Positions 55,223-64,000 of a stretch of DNA of 64,000 nt are shown in pieces. The notes under the pieces were generated by a model. It was not told where the DNA came from, did no database searches, and was given only the letters and a program-made list of their open reading frames with translations. Source of the stretch: Kaiparowitsia implicata GSE-PSE-MK54-09C (GTDB lineage: Bacteria; Cyanobacteriota; Cyanobacteriia; Elainellales; Elainellaceae). The stretch spans positions 25,077 to 89,076 of the forward strand of contig JAHHHI010000078.1 of NCBI GenBank assembly GCA_019359435.1. The letters run 5' to 3'. The position numbers and the translations under genes are program-made. Within the stretch, counting starts at the first letter, position 1. Every line of letters starts with the position of its first letter.

Positions 55223-55714
55223 ATGGGGGTTGCGATCGCCTGTTTTCTGGCTGCATTCATCCTGGCAAGCTTGGTGGAATACTGGGTTCATCGCATTATG
55301 CACTGGTATCCCAAAAGCTTTGGCAAGCGTCACCTTGACCATCATCGCCGCAATGAAGGCCAAGGCGTGGTGTGGGAATTTTTGGACTACATTAAGGCCA
55401 CTGTAATTTTGATTGTGCCGATGTTCTTTGTCTCATTTGAAGCAGGCATGGGATGGCTGCTCGGCTCAGTAGGGTATGCGTCGTTCTCGGCCTATGCTCA
55501 TCAACTTCAGCATGAAAACCCGGTTAAGTGCTTTTGGATGATCAAGATGCCTGTTCATTATGTGCATCACAAGTATGGGCAGTGGGATCACAACTTTGGG
55601 CTAGCTGTGGATTGGTGGGATCATGCCTTTGGTACCTATAAATCCACCGACTGGGTTGATGATCTGGAGCGGAGCCGTCCCAATAAAGGATTTCTAGAAC
55701 TGCGTTGGTTCTAA
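55223..55714 (+). CDS. Fatty-acid hydroxylase / sterol desaturase family protein
   Basis: A 163-residue membrane protein with the histidine clusters of the di-iron FA hydroxylase superfamily: HRIMH, HLDHHRRNE, AHQLQHENP and HYVHHKYGQWDHNFG. N-terminal helix VAIACFLAAFILASLVEYW and a central one (ATVILIVPMFFVSFE) are present. ATG 55223 has GGAGAG at 55213-55218; the GTG at 55196 adds nine residues. The reaction is probably hydroxylation or desaturation of a lipid; carotenoid hydroxylases of the CrtR type are related but longer. The gene is monocistronic. Confidence 0.85.
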   Translation: MGVAIACFLAAFILASLVEYWVHRIMHWYPKSFGKRHLDHHRRNEGQGVVWEFLDYIKATVILIVPMFFVSFEAGMGWLLGSVGYASFSAYAHQLQHENPVKCFWMIKMPVHYVHHKYGQWDHNFGLAVDWWDHAFGTYKSTDWVDDLERSRPNKGFLELRWF

Positions 55715-56004
55715 CGGCTCACTCCAAAATCTAAGAGTAACCCTACAGAGATGAGAGGGTATTGCACAATTCATGCGCAATGCCCTCTCATTTCCGTTTT
55801 CGCTGCCTTAGCCGATTGTGGAGTATGAAGGAGCGCGCCTCTCAGAATCCACCTAGAATCGATATATCACTAGAGTATTGCAGCCTGTTGGAAAGACCTG
55901 GGCATCATAGAGCTGATTCGATGCCCAGCGTGTTGGGCGATCGCCCTGTGTGAGTCTCAGAGTTGAGCCTGTCGCCTACCCATCCCCACCGCAGCGCCAG
56001 AAGC
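55715..56004. other. Spacer after the hydroxylase gene
   Basis: About 290 bp with no gene; contains a HIP1 site. The next gene has a second possible start at 55963. Confidence 0.45.
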
Positions 56005-56802
56005 ATGGCCAAGTCATCTGGAAAACGTCTCAAATCCTTGCCCATTGCCAGCGGCAGCAGCATTTTAGGGAAATTGCCCCCTGAAGCGAAGACCTGGGTC
56101 GAGAGCCTGCCCTGGGATCAGCGCCGCTATATGCTGTCGCTGTGCCATCTCATGTGTGCGGCCACACCCGAAGTGCAGGCCGAGTTTTTAGACGACTACA
56201 CCGCTGATGGCGTGGTGTCAAAAAAGCTAGAGGACAAAGAAACCGAACAGCGAGTGCGTGACTACCTGAAGGAGTTTCGCATCGACACTGAACTCAATGC
56301 GGCCGTGTTACGAAAATACATCCGGCAGTTCTATATTCACTCGGCTCAAGACGCGCGGCGACAACCTGATTTGTATCTAGAGTCAGCGCTGAAGCTGGTG
56401 TTTAGTACCGAAGAACGGAACAACGTGTTCAATTATATTTTGGGGTTTGAGCTGCTGCGGATGATGTTCCGCATGAGCTGGCTTCAGCATGAGCGGCTGT
56501 ATCGCCTACAGCGCAACCAAGAAGAGTTCATCTCCCTCTATATTCGACCCATTCAGCACGCCCACCGCATCAACAGCATCATTGTGCCAAAGGACGAGGG
56601 CGTGTTTTTTGCAAAGCGCGATTATTTTGTGCAGCAGCCTGACCTTTCTGAGCGAAAGCTGGTGGAGCTGGTGATGGCCACATTCACGACTGATGTGGTG
56701 TCTCATTTTGGCTTCTCCATCATTCGCCATTCCAACTCGTTAGCGTTTGAGTACGACTTTATTATGAACTCTGAGCAAGATGCCATTTTTGATGTGCGCT
56801 GA
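56005..56802 (+). CDS. Conserved cyanobacterial protein of unknown function, upstream of cobK
   Basis: A 265-residue soluble protein from ATG 56005 (MAKSSGKRLKSLPIASGSSI). The rest is rich in charged helices: LPWDQRRYMLSLCHLMCAA, FRIDTELNAAVLRKYIRQFY, LGFELLRMMFRMSWLQHERL. The final segment (MNSEQDAIFDVR) is acidic. Some database annotations call such proteins cobyrinic acid a,c-diamide synthase, but no ATP-binding or glutaminase motif of that enzyme is visible, so I do not accept that name. It is 35 bp before cobK on the same strand, so they may be co-transcribed. Confidence 0.72.
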   Translation: MAKSSGKRLKSLPIASGSSILGKLPPEAKTWVESLPWDQRRYMLSLCHLMCAATPEVQAEFLDDYTADGVVSKKLEDKETEQRVRDYLKEFRIDTELNAAVLRKYIRQFYIHSAQDARRQPDLYLESALKLVFSTEERNNVFNYILGFELLRMMFRMSWLQHERLYRLQRNQEEFISLYIRPIQHAHRINSIIVPKDEGVFFAKRDYFVQQPDLSERKLVELVMATFTTDVVSHFGFSIIRHSNSLAFEYDFIMNSEQDAIFDVR

Positions 56803-56837
56803 GCGTCTATGACGGGTGCACAGGTCGGATATGTGCG

Positions 56838-57593
56838 ATGGGTATGACGCGGTTACTGATTTTAGGAGGAACGGGAGAAGCGGCGGCGCTGGCCACAGCA
56901 GCTCAAGCGCTGCCCGGGTTTGAGGTTATATCCTCGCTGGCCGGACGCACCCAGCACCCCACTCAGCCCCAGGGAACGGTGCGAGTGGGGGGATTTGGCG
57001 GCATAGAAGGACTGACAGCATATTTGCAGCAAGCCCAAATTCACCTGCTGGTAGATGCTACACACCCCTTTGCCGCACAAATCTCATGGCATGCCGCTGC
57101 TGCCGCCCAAGCTGTGGGAATTCCTCATCTGAGGCTAGTGCGCCCCGCTTGGCAGCCGCACTCGGGCGATCTCTGGTTTAATGTAGCCACCCATCAAGAT
57201 GCAGCTGCAGTCGTGCGAGCGATCGCCCAACGCGTTTTTCTCACAATTGGGCGACAAGAACTAGCCGCCTATGCCGGATTGGGCGATCGCTGGTTTTTGA
57301 TGCGAATGATCGACCCACCCACCGCCCACACCCCCATTCCACCCGGAGTCCTAGTGCTAGAGCGAGGGCCCTTTACCCTCGCCGCTGAGACCCAGCTAAT
57401 GCGCCAGCACCAGATCGATGCAGTCGTGAGCAAAAATAGCGGTGGCCCTGCCACCTATGCTAAAGTTCAGGCCGCCAGAGCGCTTCAACTCCCCGTCATC
57501 ATGGTGCAGCGACCACCCATGCCCGACGTTAGCCAAGTCGGCACCGTAGAGGCAGCAATGGATTGGCTAGGCTGCTGGGCAAAATTACCATGA
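56838..57593 (+). CDS. cobK: Precorrin-6A reductase (CobK/CbiJ)
   Basis: A 251-residue NADPH-dependent reductase that converts precorrin-6A (or cobalt-precorrin-6A) to the dihydro form in cobalamin synthesis. A Rossmann motif starts the protein (RLLILGGTGEAAALATAAQA), with conserved DATHPFAAQISWHAA and a C-terminal SKNSGGPATYAKVQAARAL. Two start codons lie close together (56838 and 56844). No other cob gene is in the window. The family call is confident; cyanobacteria use the anaerobic-type pathway, so cbiJ is an equivalent name. Confidence 0.9.
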   Translation: MGMTRLLILGGTGEAAALATAAQALPGFEVISSLAGRTQHPTQPQGTVRVGGFGGIEGLTAYLQQAQIHLLVDATHPFAAQISWHAAAAAQAVGIPHLRLVRPAWQPHSGDLWFNVATHQDAAAVVRAIAQRVFLTIGRQELAAYAGLGDRWFLMRMIDPPTAHTPIPPGVLVLERGPFTLAAETQLMRQHQIDAVVSKNSGGPATYAKVQAARALQLPVIMVQRPPMPDVSQVGTVEAAMDWLGCWAKLP

Positions 57594-57893
57594 GCATTTA
57601 TGCTTAATAATAAGCAAACGCTACCACAGGAGTGCTGTTAGAGCTGTCGTTTGATCAAGCAAATGGGACGCAGGTGGGCTGCAGCAAGCGCCTAACGTTA
57701 TCATTGCCAGCTACGAATCTGCTCTGAATACAGCCTAGGGTTGGGCGTTGTGCTGAGTTCTGCCAAGTCTTGCGATCGCCCCACGAGATTTTGTGGAGAC
57801 ACAAGTCTTCCCTGATCACAAAGTGGCTTAAGATTATCGTAAGAATTGCATCCCGAGCTGAACAAGCTATCACACCAATTAGGAGGAATCCCC
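57594..57893. other. Spacer upstream of the aldolase gene
   Basis: A 300-bp region carrying the aldolase promoter and the Shine-Dalgarno AGGAGG at 57881-57886. No other feature was found. Confidence 0.5.
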
Positions 57894-58973
57894 ATGGCAC
57901 TTGTGCCCATGCGACTGCTACTGGATCATGCCGCTGAAACCGGTTATGGTATCCCTGCCTTCAACGTCAACAACATGGAGCAGATCCAGGCCATCATGCA
58001 GGCTGCCCACGAAACCGACAGCCCCGTGATTCTGCAAGCGTCTCGCGGTGCTCGTAAGTATGCCGGGGAAAACTTCCTCCGGCATCTGATCCTGGCTGCC
58101 GTTGAAACCTATCCTCACATCCCCATCGTGATGCACCAAGATCACGGGAACGAGCCAGCCACTTGCTACTCCGCCATCAAAAACGGCTTCACCAGCGTCA
58201 TGATGGACGGGTCTTTGGAAGCTGACGCCAAAACCCCCGCTAGTTACGAATACAACGTTGCCGTCACCAGCGAAGTGGTGAAAGTCGCACACGCTATTGG
58301 TGCATCTGTAGAAGGTGAACTGGGTTGCCTAGGTTCTCTAGAAACCGGCAAAGGTGAAGCCGAAGATGGTCACGGCTTCGAGGGTGAATTGGATCACTCT
58401 CAATTGCTGACTGACCCCGACGAGGCTGTGGACTTTGTAGAGCGGACTCAAGTAGACGCACTCGCCGTTGCTATCGGCACCAGTCATGGTGCCTACAAGT
58501 TCACCCGCAAGCCCACCGGCGAAATCTTGGCCATCAGCCGCATTGAAGAAATCCATAGTCGCCTGCCCAATACCCACTTGGTCATGCATGGTTCTTCGTC
58601 AGTTCCCGAAGATTTGATCGCCATCATCAACCAATATGGGGGTGCCATTCCTGAGACCTACGGCGTGCCCGTCGAAGAGATTCAGAAAGGCATCAAGAGC
58701 GGCGTCCGTAAGGTAAACATCGACACTGACAACCGTCTGGCGATTACAGCTGCGGTTCGAGAAGCTCTGGCAGCGGTGCCCAAAGAGTTTGACCCCCGCC
58801 ACTTCTTGAAGCCTTCAATCAAGTACATGCAAAAGGTCTGTGCTGATCGCTATCAGCAATTTGGAACGGCAGGCAATGCCAGCAAGATCAAACAGCAATC
58901 TGTTGAAGTCTATGCGGCCAAGTACTCCAAAGGTGAATTAGATCAGGTTGCCAAAAAAGCCATCAACGTTTAA
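57894..58973 (+). CDS. fbaA: Fructose-1,6-bisphosphate aldolase, class II
   Basis: A zinc-dependent aldolase that joins DHAP with G3P or erythrose 4-phosphate in the Calvin cycle and glycolysis. The 359-residue form starts at ATG 57894 ([20 protein letters not shown]) with AGGAGG seven bases upstream; the frame extends 16 codons further but without homology. Metal and substrate motifs: [50 protein letters not shown] and [13 protein letters not shown]. It is followed by a strong terminator. Confidence 0.96.
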   Translation: MALVPMRLLLDHAAETGYGIPAFNVNNMEQIQAIMQAAHETDSPVILQASRGARKYAGENFLRHLILAAVETYPHIPIVMHQDHGNEPATCYSAIKNGFTSVMMDGSLEADAKTPASYEYNVAVTSEVVKVAHAIGASVEGELGCLGSLETGKGEAEDGHGFEGELDHSQLLTDPDEAVDFVERTQVDALAVAIGTSHGAYKFTRKPTGEILAISRIEEIHSRLPNTHLVMHGSSSVPEDLIAIINQYGGAIPETYGVPVEEIQKGIKSGVRKVNIDTDNRLAITAAVREALAAVPKEFDPRHFLKPSIKYMQKVCADRYQQFGTAGNASKIKQQSVEVYAAKYSKGELDQVAKKAINV

Positions 58974-59001
58974 GACATCAATCTAGCTTTTAGGTCAACT
59001 T

Positions 59002-59036
59002 AAAAGCGCTGTACGGCCAGGCCGTACAGCGCTTTT
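59002..59036 (+). terminator. Bidirectional terminator after fbaA
   Basis: AAAAGCGCTGTACGGC (59002-59017) pairs with GCCGTACAGCGCTTTT (59021-59036), loop CAG, then TTCCTTTT. As its arms carry A- and T-runs it can also end the converging 59056-59331 gene. Confidence 0.9.
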
Positions 59037-59055
59037 TCCTTTTGGGTCTTTTGGC

Positions 59056-59331
59056 TTAGGCTGAGCCGAGTGAGGCGGCGGCTGTCTCATATAGCGTTTC
59101 TAAGACCTCGACTGTTGATGCATTTGCTGCAGCTAACGGCAACACCGCGACGGCTGCCATCGCTGGTTGGCTGGCTAGATCAACCTGGAACAAAGGCGTT
59201 GCTTGAGAACATGACTTCCACGAACCCTGCACGGGTGCCCCTAACAGACGGCATTGACCGCCTCTACGTCCTACCGATTCGTAGTTGAAGCAGTGACGAC
59301 AAGCAAAAACAGCGTAATTTTCGTCGTTCAT
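59056..59331 (-). CDS. Small Cys-motif protein (91 residues)
   Basis: Has the motif CRHCFNYESVGRRGGQCRLL followed by GAPVQGSWKSCSQATPLF, four or five cysteines spaced as in a metal or redox site, then a Pro/Ala-rich C terminus. The pattern YE..GRRGG.C..L..PVQ..WK.C looks like a small family seen across cyanobacteria. It has no signal peptide. The role is unknown; metal binding is an inference. It converges with fbaA, sharing the terminator. Confidence 0.75.
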   Translation of the reverse strand: MNDENYAVFACRHCFNYESVGRRGGQCRLLGAPVQGSWKSCSQATPLFQVDLASQPAMAAVAVLPLAAANASTVEVLETLYETAAASLGSA

Positions 59332-59821
59332 CAGAGGTTTGAACTAAATTATTTTTTTGGGTGCAAACTCTCTCTATTCTCGTTGGCAATTTTTGTTGAA
59401 AATCGATATCAAATAGGTGGAGAGGCATTATCAGACTGGTTTTCAGCGATCCCAAATAAAAAACAGCATTTATATTGTCTTCAGCTTCTAAGCCTTGAAA
59501 GACACATATTTTAAATATTCCAAGGATTTTATAAACGATGGACTCGTCCTATAAATTTCCCTAAAACCCTTTGGGATCATGCAAAACAGCATGCGAGAAA
59601 TGAAAAATCTTCCCAAATCCGAAGCTTTTATCCAAACCCAAAACCTAAAGTTGCATGTTGTTTTTGCAAAACATCCGTGATAGTGCTGAACTTTTGCACT
59701 TGGGCTATTTATGCAACAAAGCCTCTAGGGATCAGGAATGCTTTAATCATGAGCGCTTGTGGTGCTATAGGATGGTTGATCGAAAGCCTGAGCACTTTGA
59801 GTAATGTCAGAGGGAGGAATT
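59332..59821. other. Spacer upstream of sat
   Basis: A 490-bp AT-rich region that holds the promoters of the Cys-motif gene and of sat. The frame at 59254-59514 overlaps the Cys-motif gene antisense and is not called. Nothing recognised except the Shine-Dalgarno at 59810-59817. Confidence 0.5.
59810..59817 (+). promoter_or_regulatory. Shine-Dalgarno deciding a TTG start for sat
   Basis: AGAGGGAGGAATT ends five bases before TTG 59822. An upstream ATG at 59804 is in frame but would place the ribosome-binding site inside the gene. Confidence 0.8.
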
Positions 59822-60982
59822 TTGAGTCAGCATTTAGAAACTATCGCTGCCCATGGCGGAATCTTAATCAATCGCATTTGCAGCGCCGACCAAAAGCAAG
59901 CTTATCTTGACCAAGCAGGGCAGCTACCCCGCGTGACCCTTGATGAGAGAGCTTTTTCAGATTTGGTGATGATTGCCATTGGTGGTTTTAGCCCGCTGAC
60001 GGGGTTTATGGGGCAGGCTGACTATGAGCGGGTGGTCAATGAAATGTATTTGGCCAATGGGTTGCCTTGGTCTATTCCCGTTACGCTTTCGGTGTCAGAG
60101 GCCATTGCGGATTCGGTCAGTGCGGGTGATTTAGTTCGGCTAGATGATGCTGCGGGTCGGTTCGTAGGCGTTATGGAGCTGACGCAAAAATACACCTATG
60201 ACAAGATGCACGAAGCGCTGCATGTTTATCGCACGAATGAAGAGAAGCATCCTGGTGTAGCGGTTGTGTACCAACAGGGTGTGGTGAATCTGGCGGGCCC
60301 GGTGTGGCTGCTGCAGCGGGATGTGGACCCCCGCTTTCCTTCGTATCAGATTGACCCCGCCGAGTCGCGATCGCTCTTTGCTGAAAAGGGCTGGAAAACG
60401 GTGGTGGGTTTCCAGACTCGCAATCCCATCCATCGGGCGCATGAGTACATCATTAAGTGTGCGATGGAGATCGTGGATGGGTTGTTTCTCCACCCATTAG
60501 TTGGTGCAACCAAGAGCGATGACATTCCCGCCGATGTGCGGATGAATTGTTATGAGCTGATGATGGAGCACTACTTCCCCCGAGACCGGGTCATTCTGGC
60601 AATTAACCCAGCGGCTATGCGCTATGCCGGGCCGCGAGAAGCGATTTTCCATGCGCTGGTGCGGAAGAACTATGGCTGCACGCACTTTATTGTTGGACGC
60701 GATCACGCTGGGGTGGGGGATTATTACGGCACGTATGATGCCCAGCATATTTTTGATGAGTTTAAGCCTGGGGAGTTGGGCATCCAGCCGCTCAAGTTTG
60801 AGCATGCCTTTTTCTGCAAGCGATCGCACCAAATGTCCACAACCAAAACCAGCCCTAGCTTGCCTGAGGAACGCATTCACTTGTCAGGAACCAAGGTGCG
60901 TGAAATGCTGCGCCGAGGAGAACTGCCCCCGCCCGAATTCTCTCGCCCAGAAGTTGCGGCTGAACTGGCAAGAGCCATGTAA
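59822..60982 (+). CDS. sat: Sulfate adenylyltransferase (ATP sulfurylase)
   Basis: Makes adenosine 5'-phosphosulfate from sulfate and ATP, first step in sulfate assimilation. The 386-residue form starts at TTG 59822, giving (M)[18 protein letters not shown], in line with the family N terminus. ATP-binding motifs are [12 protein letters not shown] and [16 protein letters not shown], with [12 protein letters not shown] earlier. No APS kinase domain follows, so it is the single-function bacterial enzyme. The upstream ATG at 59804 is an alternative with six more residues. Two tandem hairpins lie downstream. Other sulfur genes are not in the window. Confidence 0.95.
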   Translation: MSQHLETIAAHGGILINRICSADQKQAYLDQAGQLPRVTLDERAFSDLVMIAIGGFSPLTGFMGQADYERVVNEMYLANGLPWSIPVTLSVSEAIADSVSAGDLVRLDDAAGRFVGVMELTQKYTYDKMHEALHVYRTNEEKHPGVAVVYQQGVVNLAGPVWLLQRDVDPRFPSYQIDPAESRSLFAEKGWKTVVGFQTRNPIHRAHEYIIKCAMEIVDGLFLHPLVGATKSDDIPADVRMNCYELMMEHYFPRDRVILAINPAAMRYAGPREAIFHALVRKNYGCTHFIVGRDHAGVGDYYGTYDAQHIFDEFKPGELGIQPLKFEHAFFCKRSHQMSTTKTSPSLPEERIHLSGTKVREMLRRGELPPPEFSRPEVAAELARAM

Positions 60983-60998
60983 ATTGCGGCAGCCGTTT

Positions 60999-61034
60999 GA
61001 GCGACAGGTACTCTATAGAAAACACCTGTCGCTC
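60999..61034 (+). terminator. First hairpin after sat
   Basis: GAGCGACAGGT (60999-61009) pairs with ACCTGTCGCTC (61024-61034), 14-nt loop. It stands before the stronger hairpin at 61061 and may be an mRNA 3' stabiliser. Confidence 0.6.
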
Positions 61035-61060
61035 GCCCGTGCAGATCCCAAAAATAATAT

Positions 61061-61091
61061 GATGGAACCCTTGTACTACAAGGGTTCCATC
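61061..61091 (+). terminator. Second hairpin between sat and DUF3318
   Basis: GATGGAACCCTTGT (61061-61074) pairs with ACAAGGGTTCCATC (61078-61091), loop ACT. Positioned between converging stops, so likely a two-way terminator; T-runs are weak. Confidence 0.7.
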
Positions 61092-61136
61092 ACGTGAGAC
61101 TAACTTTATTAAACTGGCGATCGCCCTTAGGGTGAT

Positions 61137-61772
61137 CTAAATCGAAGGGCCTTTGGCTTTAGCCTTGGCCTTGGCTGCGCTCTTTTTCAAAGCATCCAAC
61201 CGCGATTCGTAGCGCTTGCGCTGGTTTTTCTTAGGCGTCTGCTCAATCAGAACTTTGAGGGCGCTGCCTAGGCTCTTGTAAGCATTAGGGAGGGAATAGC
61301 CGAAGCGAGTCGCTAGGGCGATCGCTCGATCGTCTGCCTCAATCGCTTCTTTCAGAGTTTTTTCGCCATTGTTTTTCTTAAACAAGCGCCAGCCCGATAC
61401 GCCACACAGCGCCAGCGCTAACATGAGCAGCAACCCATCCTGCACCCACAGTTCACCCACGGCACCCCCAAGGCCAATGGCCAAAGCGGCCATTTCCCAA
61501 CCATCGCGGGGGATGGTGTCATTTTGGATGCGGGCAATTTCGTGCCAGAACAGCAGATTGCGCTGGTCTAGAGCCAGCACTTCCCACTTTGCCAAATCGA
61601 CCAGCACTTCCACCTGATCTTTACCAATTTCTTCACAGGTAATGATGGGTGGGTTGGCAGCGGTAGACGCCTCAATGGTCACCCAACTGCGTAACTCGGG
61701 TGGGAGGAGGGACTTTAGCCGCCGCAGTTCGCTCAAGTCGGCGCGGGCAGAAGACGTGGCGTAGGAGGTCAT
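61137..61772 (-). CDS. DUF3318 family membrane protein
   Basis: A 211-residue cyanobacterial protein. It starts MTSYATSSARADLSELRRLK and carries a cytosolic N-terminal domain (DLAKWEVLALDQRNLLFWHE), one or two hydrophobic helices in the middle (MAALAIGLGGAVGELW, LLLMLALALCGVSGWRLF) and a basic C-terminal tail (SAAKAKAKAKGPSI). The family is restricted mainly to cyanobacteria and has no assigned function. ATG 61772 is clear. Confidence 0.85.
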   Translation of the reverse strand: MTSYATSSARADLSELRRLKSLLPPELRSWVTIEASTAANPPIITCEEIGKDQVEVLVDLAKWEVLALDQRNLLFWHEIARIQNDTIPRDGWEMAALAIGLGGAVGELWVQDGLLLMLALALCGVSGWRLFKKNNGEKTLKEAIEADDRAIALATRFGYSLPNAYKSLGSALKVLIEQTPKKNQRKRYESRLDALKKSAAKAKAKAKGPSI

Positions 61773-62148
61773 AGCAGTTTATGTAATGCGAAAACTGTGA
61801 AGCTGAAGCTAGGAAGCGGAAATGAATAGGACTGGGTTTAGACTTGCATCCATGATATCAATTTGACATCACATCGTTGCCAGTATTCTAATCCACTCTA
61901 TTTCTTTCACTTCTACTTCACTCTATTGATTTGCTCTATTGATTTAGTAAAGTATACCGACCTTTGCGGTCGATGCAGAGAGCGGAAAACCTCACTTGGG
62001 GCGATCGCCCTTCAGCGTTAATTCAGCCGCTACGATTCCAAATGCCTGAGCAACCGGGCGTAACTCTGCATCTCCTTCTCTGTATCTTCTTCAGTGCAAG
62101 GGATCAAGGCTGGCAGGAGATCACCCCTTCACGCTCAGCAGGATGAGC
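61773..62148. other. Spacer upstream of DUF3318
   Basis: A 376-bp region holding the DUF3318 promoter (AT-rich 61850-61950) and the 3' side of the phosphoesterase gene. No gene or repeat was found. Confidence 0.5.
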
Positions 62149-62919
62149 CTATTCCGCAGTTGCAGTTTGTAGGATCGGCACCCGCTGCACCTGGGTTTCT
62201 ACGCGGCCATCGGGGTGCAGATGCAACAGCCGAAACCCGGGCGATCGCTGCGAGTCAATGGCAAATTCTGAACTGTTGGGCATAAACTGCACACAGGTGG
62301 AAGGGGTGCCTAGATAGAGCACACCTTGGCGCTCGGCCTCAACTGCTTGGTGAATATGGCCAAACAGCACCACCTTAACTTGGGGATGGCGATCGAGCAC
62401 AGCAAACAACTGCTCAGGCTGTTGCAAGCCAATGCTATCCATCCAAGCTGACCCAATGGCAAAGGGCGGATGGTGAAGCGCAATCAGCGTGGGGCGATCG
62501 CGCCCCTGCTGCAAGTGTTGGTCGAGCCAGGTCAGGCTGCGATCGCTTAGCACACCTGCCGTTTGCCCTACCACAGCCGAATTCAGCAATAGCAGAGTCC
62601 ACTCCTGATGCTGAAGTTGCTTTGCCGAAAAGAACGGTTCTCCCTGAAGGATAGGCTCCATCACCACCGGAATGTCGTGGTTTCCCGGAATCCAATAGGT
62701 GGGAATGCCCAGTGGGGCCACGAGCGATCGCAATCGATCATAGGACGCTGCAGTTTCATCTTGAGACAGGTCTCCGGTGAGCAACAGCACATCAGGCCGT
62801 GGCATCAGCCGATCAACAGCCCGTAGCACTGCCGCTAGAGCGTCTGCGGTGGCGATACCCTTAAGTTGGCGATCGCCCTCGGCAAACAAGTGTGTGTCAG
62901 TGATCTGGGCAACTAGCAT
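62149..62919 (-). CDS. cpdA: CpdA-like metallophosphoesterase
   Basis: A 256-residue calcineurin-like phosphoesterase. Metal-ligand motifs are intact: AQITDTHLF (first Asp/His), LLTGDLSQDE (GD), IPGNHDIPV (GNHD), LIALHHPPFAIG (GHH-type region) and VVLFGHIHQAVEAERQGVLY (GHxH). The order and length fit the cyclic 3',5'-nucleotide phosphodiesterase CpdA/GpdQ group, so it may hydrolyse cAMP, but related enzymes act on other phosphodiesters. ATG 62919 is the start. Monocistronic. Confidence 0.88.
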   Translation of the reverse strand: MLVAQITDTHLFAEGDRQLKGIATADALAAVLRAVDRLMPRPDVLLLTGDLSQDETAASYDRLRSLVAPLGIPTYWIPGNHDIPVVMEPILQGEPFFSAKQLQHQEWTLLLLNSAVVGQTAGVLSDRSLTWLDQHLQQGRDRPTLIALHHPPFAIGSAWMDSIGLQQPEQLFAVLDRHPQVKVVLFGHIHQAVEAERQGVLYLGTPSTCVQFMPNSSEFAIDSQRSPGFRLLHLHPDGRVETQVQRVPILQTATAE

Positions 62920-63309
62920 AGAATCTGGAGGGATAGAAGAACCGAACAGGTGCTACTCCTGAATTATAGGCGGGCGATCGCGCGATTCCTGCACCCCGAG
63001 CCAGACAATTGATCGAAAAAGAGGCTCAGGTTACGGTTCTATCCTGATCCAATCTCAGGTATACTATAGTTCCGAATGTGTTGTTCCTTGGCACACTTAC
63101 GATTAGATTTAAGCTTAGTGAGATGGGGCAATGCCCTTTGGGTTTAGACTGGGTTAGTAAGTTGAACCAAACGGCTAAATCCCTTGTCACCTGCTCAACA
63201 TCGGTGATGTTCTAGACCTTTGGTCAGGGTTGCTAAACTGCCTAAGGCTTAGGGCATTCAGAATTATCATCCACATGTCTACAACACGACCCTCAACATC
63301 GTAAATCAC
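62920..63309. other. Divergent spacer, phosphoesterase / tRNA-Cys
   Basis: A 390-bp region that carries the promoters of both. It contains one HIP1 site near 62973. Nothing else was seen. Confidence 0.5.
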
Positions 63310-63381
<72 letters not shown>

Positions 63382-64000
63382 TTAACGATAAACCGATAGA
63401 TTCAGCCCCCAGAGATCCCGACCGACGGTGAGTGCAGTACTTAAGTGTTTCTACTCGCCGTTTCTGTTTTGGGCATAGTTGTCCATGGTTGGACAAGCTA
63501 TTGGGGTGAAGTTGGGGTAAAAATCGTATCACCTGGTGGCACCATGTGTCTGAGAGTAGGACTTTTTGAGTGCATGTGTTACCTAATGAACCTGAGTTCG
63601 GGTTAAGGCTCAGGCTAGAATCCCTACAGGCTATGGCTAGAGCTTCTATTTGTCAGTGCTTGCAGATGTCAAGCTCGGCTCTCTCAACAAGCTTCACGAT
63701 TGAGAATTCTTGCTGTTGAGCCTTATTGAGAGGCTTGGAAAGCCAGTAAATTGATGTTATCGCCTAGTTTCAAGGGCTTCAGAGGACGGACGCACGGCTG
63801 TGTGCCCCTGCGAGGGATATTGATGCTAGAATTCATCCTCGTATTCATCAACGTCGGATTTCGCAACTCTTGCCTAGTGCAGCGTCAAGACTTAATTTTA
63901 GGGTAGACAGACGCGAGCTTACAGCGTGCGTCGTCTACCTTCATCTGCCAGTCAACCCCGCGCTGGGCATTGTTGACATCGCATGACCAAGCAGCCGTTT
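63382..64000. other. Terminal spacer after tRNA-Cys
   Basis: About 620 bp to the window end without a supported gene. It contains the second copy of the 40-bp repeat at 63788-63827. The minus-strand frame at 63293-63532 overlaps the tRNA and is spurious. Confidence 0.55.
63788..63827. repeat. 40-bp dispersed repeat, copy 2
   Basis: Gap-free match to 15943-15982 with about ten substitutions, in the same orientation relative to the window. The hairpin-forming half (GGACGCAC...GTGTGCC) is preserved by compensatory-looking changes. Confidence 0.6.

Noticed and set aside
56005..56802. Cobyrinic acid a,c-diamide synthase annotation
   Set aside because: No P-loop or glutaminase motif of that enzyme is visible, so the name was not used.

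Overview
The window is chromosomal DNA from a cyanobacterium. The evidence is the very frequent HIP1 palindrome GCGATCGC (often as GGCGATCGCC) in genes and spacers, together with genes typical of oxygenic phototrophs: the H subunit of magnesium chelatase (chlH), vipp1, an NblR-type response regulator, and several families known mainly from cyanobacteria (DUF2949, DUF3318, a HetZ-like protein, short Cys-motif proteins). The base composition, long spacers, dispersed repeats and absence of a heterocyst cluster suggest a filamentous, Leptolyngbya-like organism, but the genus is an inference.

Layout. 0-5 kb: a six-PAS sensor histidine kinase and a methyltransferase-like gene. 5-11 kb: a large RTX/Calx-beta/beta-helix protein and an exported TPR protein. 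11-20 kb: chlH, a GT-C membrane glycosyltransferase and an LpxB-like protein. 20-25 kb: queA, a DUF2993-exbB-exbD cluster and NAD kinase. 25-31 kb: nblR overlapping or abutting a DUF192 lipoprotein gene, DUF2949, vipp1 and an unaccompanied MalK-type ATPase. 31-36 kb: a HetZ-like regulator, a compact tetR / small ORF / GNAT operon behind a palindromic operator, a small ferredoxin and a coiled-coil protein. 36-37 kb: a decayed IS1-family transposase. 37-45 kb: putA, a zinc-ribbon microprotein, a multi-pass membrane protein and a divergent lysR/cupin pair. 45-50 kb: a second sensor kinase divergent from recN. 50-54 kb: a complete CUT1 sugar ABC importer. 55-63 kb: a fatty-acid-hydroxylase-like protein, cobK, class II aldolase, ATP sulfurylase, DUF3318 and a CpdA-like phosphoesterase. 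63.3 kb: tRNA-Cys.

Most genes are monocistronic housekeeping or regulatory genes. The clear co-transcribed units are the sugar importer (solute-binding protein, two permeases, ATPase), DUF2993-exbB-exbD, and tetR-ORF70-GNAT. Many genes end in strong hairpins, several of them shared by convergent neighbours.

I see no CRISPR array, prophage, toxin-antitoxin pair or obvious defence island. The most distinctive non-genic signal is a pair of 131-bp elements at 19.5 and 35.1 kb. They have matching inverted ends and no internal indels between copies, so they look like a MITE family. A second, 40-bp dispersed repeat occurs at 15.9 and 63.8 kb.
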